Assembly: GCA_030749725.1 (NCBI GenBank)
Contig: JASMJM010000103.1
Span: 1 to 40,307 of the forward strand
Direction: 5' to 3'
Length of the DNA stretch: 40,307 nt
Source of the DNA: Pseudomonadales bacterium
GTDB taxonomy: Bacteria; Pseudomonadota; Gammaproteobacteria; Pseudomonadales; Azotimanducaceae
The notes under the pieces were generated by a model. It was not told the origin of the DNA, searched no databases, and was given only the letters and a program-made list of their open reading frames with translations. The translations under genes and the position numbers were made by a program. This document shows, in pieces, positions 33,335 through 40,307 of this stretch. Numbering within the stretch: the first letter of the stretch is position 1; the number at the start of each line of letters is the position of its first letter.

Positions 33335-34450
33335 TCAGGCTGGATAGAGCCGGTTCAAGTTCTTGTATCGGTCAGGATCCAGATCCCTGTCGGCAAAGGC
33401 GGCATGCTCAAGACCGTAGCGATGGGCACGGAATACCAGGTTCATGCGCCCACCCACGCGGGGATTGCTGACAAAGAACGGATTGATATATTCCCAGACG
33501 ACCTTCTTATCGAGAGTGACCTCGAAGAACTGACCCTTGGCCGTTTCGCAGATCAGGGTGTTGCCATTGGGTAGTCTGTCGACGCTGCCCCCCATCAAGG
33601 AGTAGAAAGAGAAAGGGGGATTATCCGTGTATTGCCAGAGGATCTTGCGGGTCTTGGCGTCAATTTCCAAGGCACGCGAGTAGTCGATGCCGCGACGGTG
33701 GATGCCATTGTCAAAGATAGTGATGGTTCCCTGGGGTGTATATTTCGCATCGTGCTGATGTCCTGTCGTGCCATCCCCCCACTTCCATTTTACTTTTCCA
33801 GTGCGAGCGCTGATCTCCGCGATCGTGCTGGTTCGACGAAAGCTCATCAGCCAGTCACCTTTGGGGCTCAACGAGATGGAATTGCAATGGGTCCATTCCA
33901 TCCTGTGGTCCAATGGGCAGATCACTTCAGTGGCTGTATCGAAGTGATGCCAGGACTTCCAGTGCTTCTTGATTACGCCGTCCGGGGTCACTTCAAGGAC
34001 CGTATCCCCCAACATATGCTTGGGATCATCGCCATCGGCGTTATATCCTCCTTTGACCTTTCGAACCATGCCACGGGGCATCGGTTCCCATTTCACGATC
34101 AGCGTGTTGCCATTGGGCATGCGCTGAAAGTCATGGTGCATCCATGGGTCTTCATACTCCCACACCAGGTTGCCATCCCAATCCAATTCGAAACAGGAAG
34201 CGGCTTGGCCGTTCAGACCACGCTGTCCCTCGACATTCTCGGAGGGCATGGCGAGGGCCATCAAATTGCCATTGGGGAGGAGTTCAGCGTTGGTGATTCC
34301 CTTCTGGTATTGCCACCGATGTACAATTCGGCCTTCCATGTCCATCAACAGCGCGGTATTGTAATTGGCAGTGAATAGCGTGTAGCCGCGCCAACTGAGC
34401 TGAGGATTGTAATGAATGAGCCCATCAGGATGATGTTCTGATCGCGCCAT
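33335..34450 (-). CDS. Arylsulfotransferase (ASST)-family beta-propeller protein
   Basis: A 371-residue protein with no signal peptide visible. Repeated blades carry the W-K-W/NGNTL pattern: NAELLPNGNLMALAMP, FQRMPNGNTLIVKWE, DRLPNGNTLICETAKG. A conserved His-rich part is GHQHDAKYTPQGTITIFDNG. Bacterial ASST enzymes move sulfate between phenolic compounds and are usually periplasmic, so absence of an export signal is odd, and this could be a related propeller with another role. Its stop codon touches that of the convergent amidohydrolase with no gap. Confidence 0.8.
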   Translation of the reverse strand: MARSEHHPDGLIHYNPQLSWRGYTLFTANYNTALLMDMEGRIVHRWQYQKGITNAELLPNGNLMALAMPSENVEGQRGLNGQAASCFELDWDGNLVWEYEDPWMHHDFQRMPNGNTLIVKWEPMPRGMVRKVKGGYNADGDDPKHMLGDTVLEVTPDGVIKKHWKSWHHFDTATEVICPLDHRMEWTHCNSISLSPKGDWLMSFRRTSTIAEISARTGKVKWKWGDGTTGHQHDAKYTPQGTITIFDNGIHRRGIDYSRALEIDAKTRKILWQYTDNPPFSFYSLMGGSVDRLPNGNTLICETAKGQFFEVTLDKKVVWEYINPFFVSNPRVGGRMNLVFRAHRYGLEHAAFADRDLDPDRYKNLNRLYPA

Positions 34451-34769
34451 TATCTGCCTCGTAACGTATTTGCCAATCTGACTGCCCGTGATCGTCCATA
34501 CTCAAGGGCTGTTCAGTGGTGTTAGCAGCTCTGTCTGCACTATGCCAATCCCCAAACGTATGGAATACGCAATCGGCCACATAAGGAATATACAATATAC
34601 TGGCGCAAATAGTATAGTTCGCTCTTTAGAATCGTGGCGAACAGCTTCTGAAGTTATAAACACGACGCTATTGAATGCTGCCGGTCAGAAGCAGTCAGTG
34701 TCCGTTCCGGCCGGTTATACTCGTTAGCGATGAACAAAAACCTGTTGTGAACTCTTAGAGGGAACTGCA
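34451..34769. promoter_or_regulatory. Intergenic region with weak promoter signals before the PQQ dehydrogenase
   Basis: A TATACT box at 34716-34721 could be a -10 element for the plus-strand gene, but no good -35 lies at the right distance. A small dyad GTTCGC (34617-34622) and GCGAAC (34637-34642) is also present. Nothing else was recognised. Confidence 0.25.
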
Positions 34770-36557
34770 ATGAATCTACTACGCCCAGTAATGCTGAGTC
34801 TTTGTTTGCTTCTGACTGTGCAAGGATGCAGCGATCCGCAACCCGCTTCCAGCCCGAGTGAACCCTCCAGTCCCACCGCTGGTGTGGACCCGGTGGAGGC
34901 AGCAGCACCGCCTCTACCAACCCATTGGACTAACGAAGACCTCTCGGGAATGGATGCCGGGCCTGTTTCGCCGTCCATGCTGGTCGCCGGAAACCGGGTA
35001 GCGAATCGATGGATCCAGTATGGCGGCGATTATGCCAATCATCGACATAGCCCAATTACGCGACTGACCCCCGAGGCCGTGCCGAATCTCCGCGTTGCGT
35101 GGGCCTTCCCAACCGGTACATTGGGGCAGTTCGAAGTCTCCCCTGTCGTTTACGATGGTGTCATGTATGTGACCTCCTCTTACAATCGGCTATTCGCTCT
35201 GGCTGCAACGACCGGCGAGTTGATCTGGCGATATGACCATGCCCAACCGGATGACCTTCGGATTTGCTGTGGTCCGATCAATCGAGGCGTGGCCATCAGC
35301 GGAGATTCCGTGCTGATGGCAACCCTGGACGCCCGTCTGCTCGCCTTTCATCGCAAGACAGGGCAGCTGTTGTGGGATACCACCATTGCCGATTATCGGG
35401 CAGGATTCTCCACCACATCAGCGCCATTGATCGTCAAGAACCTGGCAATCATCGGCGTCGCGGGGGGTGAATACGGTGTCAGAGGGTTCTTCGACGCCTA
35501 TGATATCAATGACGGTCAGCGGGTGTGGCGACACTACACGCTCCCCGCGGCCGGTCAACCAGGCGAGGAAACCTGGAGCGGCGATTCCTACCTGAGGGGT
35601 GGATCGCCCGCCTGGACCACGGGAGCCTATGACCCGGAGACCGATACGCTCTATTGGACCACCGGTAATCCTGCACCCGATTGGAACGGTGACGCCAGAA
35701 TGGGCGACAACCTGTTCTCCAACAGCCTCATTGCCCTGAATCCGGATACTGGTGAACGCCTGTGGCACTTTCAGTTCACGCCCCACGATGTGTGGGATTA
35801 CGACGGCAACAGCCACATATTCCTGGTGGATATCACGTACCAGGGGCGCGCTGTCAAAGCAGTGGTGCAGGCCAATCGCAACGGATTCTTCTATATCCTG
35901 GATCGCAGCAACGGCGAGTTCCTCAGCGCCAGTTCCTATCTGGAACAAGTAAACTGGGCCAGCATCGATGACAAGGGCAGGCCAGAGGTCGACGCTGCTG
36001 CGTACCCCACTGAGGAACCGAGTCATCGCGTCTGCCCCGGCAACATCGGTGGTACCAACGGCGCTTGGAGCGGCGCCTACAGTCCTGACCTCAAAACCGT
36101 GTTCGTTTCCTCGGTGGAGGCATGTCAGTTATTCCAGAAGGGCATCTCCGTCTACATAGAGGGGAATTCATTTATGGGTGGTGCTCCTCAACCCAGCGAT
36201 ACAGTGTCGGGCCGGGCCTATGGGAATCTGTCCGCAATCGATGTACAAACGGGAGCTGTAAAGTGGCGCTACCGAGACGATCAGCCGATGATGGCCGGCA
36301 CGCTTTCCACGGCAGGTGGCGTTGTCTTTAGCGGCAATCTGAATGGCTACGCACTGGCCCTGGATGCTGCGGATGGCAAATTGCTGTGGAAGTTCAAAAT
36401 GGGTGGCGGCGTGAGAAGCCAACCCATCGCATACGAGATAGACGGTACAGCTTACGTCGCGATAGGATCAGGCAGTTGGGCCAGTTTTGAAACATTCACT
36501 GGCGGGCCCGCAAATATACCGGAGGGTGGCCACCTGTTCGTTTTTGCGATCCCTTAG
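34770..36557 (+). CDS. PQQ-dependent dehydrogenase (quinoprotein), probable lipoprotein
   Basis: A 595-residue protein. The N-terminus LCLLLTVQGC is a lipoprotein signal with the lipid-bearing Cys at 20. Propeller features are W-motifs such as TGELIWRYDH and TGERLWHFQF. The vicinal disulfide motif RICCGPINRGVA and the catalytic region GDARMGDNLF are present, and the latter Asp matches the active-site base of alcohol dehydrogenases. The block FTPHDVWDYDGN is a strong family marker. It oxidises an alcohol or aldehyde in the periplasm. A cytochrome c gene starts 5 bases after its stop codon, giving a direct electron acceptor. The substrate is not readable. Confidence 0.92.
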   Translation: MNLLRPVMLSLCLLLTVQGCSDPQPASSPSEPSSPTAGVDPVEAAAPPLPTHWTNEDLSGMDAGPVSPSMLVAGNRVANRWIQYGGDYANHRHSPITRLTPEAVPNLRVAWAFPTGTLGQFEVSPVVYDGVMYVTSSYNRLFALAATTGELIWRYDHAQPDDLRICCGPINRGVAISGDSVLMATLDARLLAFHRKTGQLLWDTTIADYRAGFSTTSAPLIVKNLAIIGVAGGEYGVRGFFDAYDINDGQRVWRHYTLPAAGQPGEETWSGDSYLRGGSPAWTTGAYDPETDTLYWTTGNPAPDWNGDARMGDNLFSNSLIALNPDTGERLWHFQFTPHDVWDYDGNSHIFLVDITYQGRAVKAVVQANRNGFFYILDRSNGEFLSASSYLEQVNWASIDDKGRPEVDAAAYPTEEPSHRVCPGNIGGTNGAWSGAYSPDLKTVFVSSVEACQLFQKGISVYIEGNSFMGGAPQPSDTVSGRAYGNLSAIDVQTGAVKWRYRDDQPMMAGTLSTAGGVVFSGNLNGYALALDAADGKLLWKFKMGGGVRSQPIAYEIDGTAYVAIGSGSWASFETFTGGPANIPEGGHLFVFAIP

Positions 36558-36562
36558 AGAAA

Positions 36563-36943
36563 TTGGTTACAGAAACACCAGTTGGCTCTGTCGGCAGAGC
36601 CCTATTGCCGCTGGTCGCTGTGGTCGTGCTGTTGACAGCCTGTGGCGATTCCGGGCCCGCAGACAGAATGCTGCAGCAACCCGAAGACTTGAAGAGGGGG
36701 CGCAATCTATTCGTTGGCAGTTGTATGGGTTACTGCCACAGCATGCAGGACGCGAAAAAGGACATACCTTACCTGTTCGACTGTGAATGGCTGCATGGCG
36801 GCTCCGACGATCAGATTTTCACGACCATCACGAACGGTGTTGAAGGTACCAAGATGCTGGGGGTCGGCAACAAGCTACCAGAGGGCTCTACTGACACCTG
36901 GCGACTGGTGGCATTTCTCAAGTCTGAACGCAGGCCGTGTTAA
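36563..36943 (+). CDS. Small cytochrome c, probable lipoprotein partner of the PQQ dehydrogenase
   Basis: A 126-residue protein from a TTG start with AGAGA just upstream; no ATG is available in frame before the export signal. A hydrophobic segment ends in the lipobox LLTAC (Cys27), followed by the haem motif C54-M-G-Y-C-H59. A likely axial Met lies in GTKMLGVG, and the C-terminal helix is TWRLVAFLKSE, as in class I cytochromes c. It starts 5 bases after the dehydrogenase gene and is surely co-transcribed with it. Its likely role is to take electrons from reduced PQQ. Confidence 0.85.
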   Translation: MVTETPVGSVGRALLPLVAVVVLLTACGDSGPADRMLQQPEDLKRGRNLFVGSCMGYCHSMQDAKKDIPYLFDCEWLHGGSDDQIFTTITNGVEGTKMLGVGNKLPEGSTDTWRLVAFLKSERRPC

Positions 36944-37155
36944 GTACCGGATCTCTAACGGAAAGCTACACTGCGACCAACCGGGCAGAACTTGACTACA
37001 CTGGCTGACTAAACAAGAGCTGGCGAAATGCATGCAGCGCCTTGGATTATTAGGCACCTCAGTGCCCACATCAGGCGTATAATAACGCCAACGAGAAGCA
37101 GCTTAGTAATGGGTAAAGCTATCGACTAAACTGCTCAGATACAGGAGGTCATATC

Positions 37156-37506
37156 ATGCTTAGAAAGAACATCCTGATGGTTCTTATTCTCCTTGCAGCC
37201 CCTGTTGCAGAGGCGGCGATCGGTGACTTCGGCGTTGGCACGGGCTCTGTGGTCGCAGGCTGCTCTGACGTTACGCGTGCGATTATGAGTGAATGGTTCA
37301 GCGTCAAGGGACTGATGTCTTCCGATCCGAAGAAATTGAAGCGGCCCAGAAGAGGGGACTTTCAGTGTGTCTCACCCTACTATGTCCGCGACCTGATGCC
37401 GAGATCGACAATGGGGCAACAGAAACTGAAATGCTATGCTACCGACGACGGTGTCGGGATTTGTTGTGACAAGCGCTTGCAGTCTTGTGCGATGCTCAGC
37501 CGTTGA
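37156..37506 (+). CDS. Small secreted six-cysteine protein of unknown function
   Basis: A 116-residue protein with a strong AGGAGG ribosome binding site 7 bases upstream. A signal peptide (NILMVLILLAAPVAEA) leads to a mature part of about 95 residues with cysteines at 36, 71, 93, 103, 104 and 111, enough for three disulfides. The central part is basic (DPKKLKRPRRGDF). It is not recognised as a known family. TATAAT is present at 37078-37083 without a good -35 partner. The 250 bases after it hold nothing visible. Confidence 0.7.
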   Translation: MLRKNILMVLILLAAPVAEAAIGDFGVGTGSVVAGCSDVTRAIMSEWFSVKGLMSSDPKKLKRPRRGDFQCVSPYYVRDLMPRSTMGQQKLKCYATDDGVGICCDKRLQSCAMLSR

Positions 37507-37759
37507 CGTTGGTCGTTTTGAGTAGAGCTGCTGTCCTGACGATGGGATGATGGCGAGTCAATGCCCTGAACCGCATAGTTGATCTCCGCTACCGGGGTGA
37601 CTATACAGGTGCAACGCGAGAGCGTGTGCAACCAATCCTTGTGAAAGCATCGGTATCCGACCGATCAGCTTCGATGACAATTCCCCATCTGCTCAGAATC
37701 CATCCTGGCTGTACGAAGATCGACACTCTCTCATCGATAAAATACCTCAGGAGTTCGAC

Positions 37760-38653
37760 ATGCCCCCAACGAGTAGAGAACGTTTAAGAACCAACAGATT
37801 GAAGAACAGTGGTGTAACTTCCAGCTCTCGTGACTTTAAGTGGCTTGTTAACAATACGGATAGAATCAACATTGTATCTGAAGGTGACTCTTGGTTCGCA
37901 TATCCCAGAAAGAACATCATTTTCGGACAGAACGCAAATATCATCGATCATGTTGCCAAGGCTGTGCGAAACAAGAACAGAGTCAATCTGCTGCGGCTTT
38001 CGTCCAGCGGTCATGAAGCAGTCGAGATCATCTCCGGTGAGCAGAAGCATGAACTTGCCGGCATTCTCAAATCGAACAACAACAGAATCGACTTCCTGAT
38101 GTTTTCAGCAGGGGGGAACGATGTTGTTGGTAAGTGGGATATGGAAAGGCTATTGAAGCAGTACCAGCCTGGTTTCTCAGCCAGAGACTGCATTCGGACC
38201 GCCAGACTCAATCGAAAAATCAAACAAGTAGAATTGGCATATACGGAACTGATTGAGCTCAGGAATGAATATTCACCAGATACTGTAATTGTCTGCCACA
38301 CCTATGATTATATGAAGCCGTCCAAACAAGGCGGACGATTCCTGTGGGGCTTGGTGCGTACAGGTCCTTGGCTTCAACCTTACATGGAGGACAAGGGAAT
38401 CCCCGAACTACTTCAGGGAAAAATCTGCAGAATCCTGTTGGATGGGATTCGCATCAGATTGGAGGCCCTTTCAGCCAGTAGAGCAGCCGCAGGGAAATTC
38501 ATCCTCGTTAATACCCAAAGAACTCTGGAATACGGAAACAGACGCGACTGGCTGAATGAGATACATCCAACAGCAAGCGGATTCAGAAAGATAGCACGTA
38601 AGATCTATCAAAGGATGCGTGCCATCGAACCGAAGCTCCCGGCCTTTGGCTAA
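37760..38653 (+). CDS. SGNH/GDSL-type hydrolase
   Basis: A 297-residue protein with AGGAG 6 bases before the ATG and no signal peptide. SGNH blocks are visible: block I EGDSW with catalytic Ser44, block II around SSSGHEAVEI, block III GGND at 118-121, and block V WLNEIHPTASGF with catalytic His269. The residue three before this His is Asn instead of the usual Asp. Such enzymes cleave esters of lipids, sugars or peptidoglycan modifications. It is the first of three co-directional hydrolase genes at the right end. Confidence 0.82.
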   Translation: MPPTSRERLRTNRLKNSGVTSSSRDFKWLVNNTDRINIVSEGDSWFAYPRKNIIFGQNANIIDHVAKAVRNKNRVNLLRLSSSGHEAVEIISGEQKHELAGILKSNNNRIDFLMFSAGGNDVVGKWDMERLLKQYQPGFSARDCIRTARLNRKIKQVELAYTELIELRNEYSPDTVIVCHTYDYMKPSKQGGRFLWGLVRTGPWLQPYMEDKGIPELLQGKICRILLDGIRIRLEALSASRAAAGKFILVNTQRTLEYGNRRDWLNEIHPTASGFRKIARKIYQRMRAIEPKLPAFG

Positions 38654-38707
38654 CGTTCCCAATCAGTGGAACCATGCTTAGTTGAATAATCCTGACGACC
38701 TGCCTTC

Positions 38708-38731
38708 TGTGGGATAATGAAACTTCCCACA
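38708..38731. repeat. Inverted repeat TGTGGGA-N10-TCCCACA upstream of the amidase gene
   Basis: Perfect 7-base arms sit 23 bases before the ATG at 38755. A GATAAT, resembling a -10 box, lies across the left arm and loop. The dyad could be an operator for the amidase gene or a weak terminator for the preceding gene. Confidence 0.4.
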
Positions 38732-38754
38732 CACAAACTGTAAGGACTTTTGCC

Positions 38755-39642
38755 ATGTTAATGAGAGAGGGTTCCAGGGGGCAGGAGGTCACCGAACTGC
38801 AACAGGCGTTGGGAATCGATGCCGATGGTGCGTTTGGTCCCGGCACCAGGGCAGCGGTCGAGGCCTATCAACGGGACAACGACCTAGTAGTTGACGGAAT
38901 TGTCGGACCGCAGACTCTTGCAGCCATCCGGGAAGCCAATGCCACTACAGATAACTCCGAGAAGGTCTATTCGCCCTACGAGGACTTAGTGGTGAACAAG
39001 TACATGCTTCCTAAAGGTGAGTACAAGGAAGGACCTACCAAGAAAGAGTATCTGTTTCTGCACCATACAGCGGGTTGGAACAACCCCTACAAAACCGTTG
39101 ACGGTTGGGCTAAGGATGATCGGGGGGCAGTGGCAACCGAGTTTGTGTTGGGCGGCTGCTCGGTAAGGGGCAATGACGATCGTTACGATGGTGAATTAGT
39201 GCAGTGTTTACCCGAAGGCGGGTATGGCTGGCACCTGGGTAAGAATGGTTCGCAGTATATGCATACGCATTCGGTAGCGATAGAGATCTGCAATTTCAGT
39301 TACGCAGTCGATGGCAAGACGTATGTAAACACTCCCATTGCCGCAGACCAGCTGGTCACGTTGCCCGATCCCTTCCGAGGTCACAGCCAATGGCACGCCT
39401 ATTCAGACAAACAGATCACAACCCTCAGGTTGTTTATTCTGTGGTTGGCAGAACGAGATTCAATCGACGTTCGCGATGGCCTGGTTGCCGAGATCAAACA
39501 GACGGGCGCCAAAGCTTTCGAGTTCAATGAGGAGGCATACAACGGCAGAACTAAGGGGATGTGGACTCACACAAACACGCGGCAGGACAAATTCGATCTA
39601 TTCCCTCAACCCGAGATGATGGATATGCTGTTGAGTCTGTGA
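38755..39642 (+). CDS. N-acetylmuramoyl-L-alanine amidase with N-terminal peptidoglycan-binding domain
   Basis: A 295-residue protein with AAGGAC 7 bases before the start and no signal peptide. Residues 5-62 are a PG_binding_1 domain (GSRGQEVTELQQALGIDADG, then DGIVGPQTLAAIRE). Residues 95-295 are an Amidase_2/PGRP-like fold: zinc ligand His in FLHHTAG (103-104), an acidic catalytic residue near AIEICNF, and a late His in WTHTNTRQDKFDLF (His272 with Asp281). It would cut the bond between peptide and sugar in peptidoglycan. Endolysins often show this layout without export signals. It is followed after 57 bases by a lipase gene. Confidence 0.87.
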   Translation: MLMREGSRGQEVTELQQALGIDADGAFGPGTRAAVEAYQRDNDLVVDGIVGPQTLAAIREANATTDNSEKVYSPYEDLVVNKYMLPKGEYKEGPTKKEYLFLHHTAGWNNPYKTVDGWAKDDRGAVATEFVLGGCSVRGNDDRYDGELVQCLPEGGYGWHLGKNGSQYMHTHSVAIEICNFSYAVDGKTYVNTPIAADQLVTLPDPFRGHSQWHAYSDKQITTLRLFILWLAERDSIDVRDGLVAEIKQTGAKAFEFNEEAYNGRTKGMWTHTNTRQDKFDLFPQPEMMDMLLSL

Positions 39643-39699
39643 TTCTTCCTTTTCGGATGGAACTGTGAATTCGGATAGGTAAACGTAAGGAAAACAGTT

Positions 39700-40307
39700 A
39701 TGGACGTGTCTACCCAGATAGTTGAATTTCTGGAGGCCATCTTAAATAACAAGATCTTGGCAACATCCATAACGTTGCCAACCCTATGCGCCCTGTTTTC
39801 GGGTGCCCTGGCTTTTGTGCGTCGTCACAAACCCGGTGCTGTGAAACCAGGACCGTATTTCACCGACCCAGATCTTCTTACACCGCCCCAACCACGGGCT
39901 GCCTACAGTGATCGCATGGCATATGTATTGGCCGAATTATCGACCCTCGCCTATTTTCAATTTGAAGGCAAGAGCGGGGTTATTGAGGATGCCATACAGC
40001 AGGCTTTGAATCACTTGGACTCAGGAGACGAGGAGAGCTTGCGAAGTCACTTCGAGCAGCTAACTGAGAATCTACTCAACAGTACCGACATTAATGAGAA
40101 TGTACTTCGCGGTGTTCTCGACAAGTCCGGCTTTGAACTGATTGGCACACTGAACAAAGATGAAACACAAGGCTTCGTGTGCATAAGAAATGAAGCAGAC
40201 CAACCGCCCTACGTCACCATAGCATTTCGTGGTACTGAGCAGAAAGTCTCTGACTGGCTAACCGATGTCCGAGCCATGCCCATGCTTGTCGATGGCACGC
40301 AAGTGCA
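39700..40307 (+). CDS. Lipase class 3 family protein, 3'-truncated by window edge
   Basis: The frame opens at ATG 39700 after AAGGA and runs to the end of the window without a stop, giving about 202 residues. An N-terminal membrane helix (ITLPTLCALFSGALAFV) followed by RRHKPG suggests an inner-membrane anchor. VTIAFRGTEQKVSDWLTDVR near the cut end is the class 3 lipase block that forms the oxyanion-hole strand. The catalytic GxSxG and the later Asp and His would lie beyond the window. Confidence 0.8.
   Translation, partial: MDVSTQIVEFLEAILNNKILATSITLPTLCALFSGALAFVRRHKPGAVKPGPYFTDPDLLTPPQPRAAYSDRMAYVLAELSTLAYFQFEGKSGVIEDAIQQALNHLDSGDEESLRSHFEQLTENLLNSTDINENVLRGVLDKSGFELIGTLNKDETQGFVCIRNEADQPPYVTIAFRGTEQKVSDWLTDVRAMPMLVDGTQV

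Overview
The window looks like chromosomal DNA of a free-living, probably marine or soil gammaproteobacterium. This is inferred, not proven. The support is moderate GC content, dense gene packing with AGGAG-type ribosome binding sites, a PilM/PilN-type sequence, and several families frequent in such bacteria (DUF3604, PHP, PQQ dehydrogenase, acyl-CoA dehydrogenases, class III CoA-transferase, c-type haem beta-propeller). No rRNA, tRNA, CRISPR array or insertion sequence was recognised.

Layout. Positions 1-6297 hold a DUF3604 protein cut by the window edge, a YejA-like peptide-binding protein, a PHP-domain phosphoesterase and a serine beta-lactamase-fold hydrolase. Positions 6511-10943 hold a HEAT-like protein, a small conserved protein, a two-domain class III CoA-transferase and a membrane protein. 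Positions 11007-17907 form a tight minus-strand operon: SSS symporter, peptide-binding protein, two permeases and two ATPases of an Opp/Dpp importer. Next come a small membrane protein, a 700-residue periplasmic haem/beta-propeller protein (18957-21059) ending in a strong hairpin, and a heterodimer-type acyl-CoA dehydrogenase pair (21190-23528).

Positions 23679-31841 look more accessory. They hold a tandem pair of tiny paralogues of no known family, a gene-poor stretch, a membrane-anchored unknown, a CHASE2-TIR receptor whose 5' end is frameshifted, a frameshifted STAS-like gene, a DUF4159 protein, an orphan PilM-like protein that carries a PilN-type peptide in the same chain, and a c'-like cytochrome. 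Positions 32006-36943 hold an amidohydrolase, an arylsulfotransferase-like protein and a PQQ dehydrogenase with a cytochrome c partner. The right end (37156-40307) holds a secreted six-cysteine protein and a co-directional run of SGNH hydrolase, peptidoglycan-binding amidase and class 3 lipase, the last cut by the window edge.

How the genes fit together. The left two thirds suggest uptake and breakdown of peptides, acyl compounds and organic esters or phosphates, with periplasmic electron transfer through PQQ and haem proteins. The strongest candidates for something undescribed are the self-contained PilN-peptide/PilM fusion (29745-31145), the CHASE2-TIR membrane receptor (26040-27657) and the tandem FFGSG paralogues (23810-24428).
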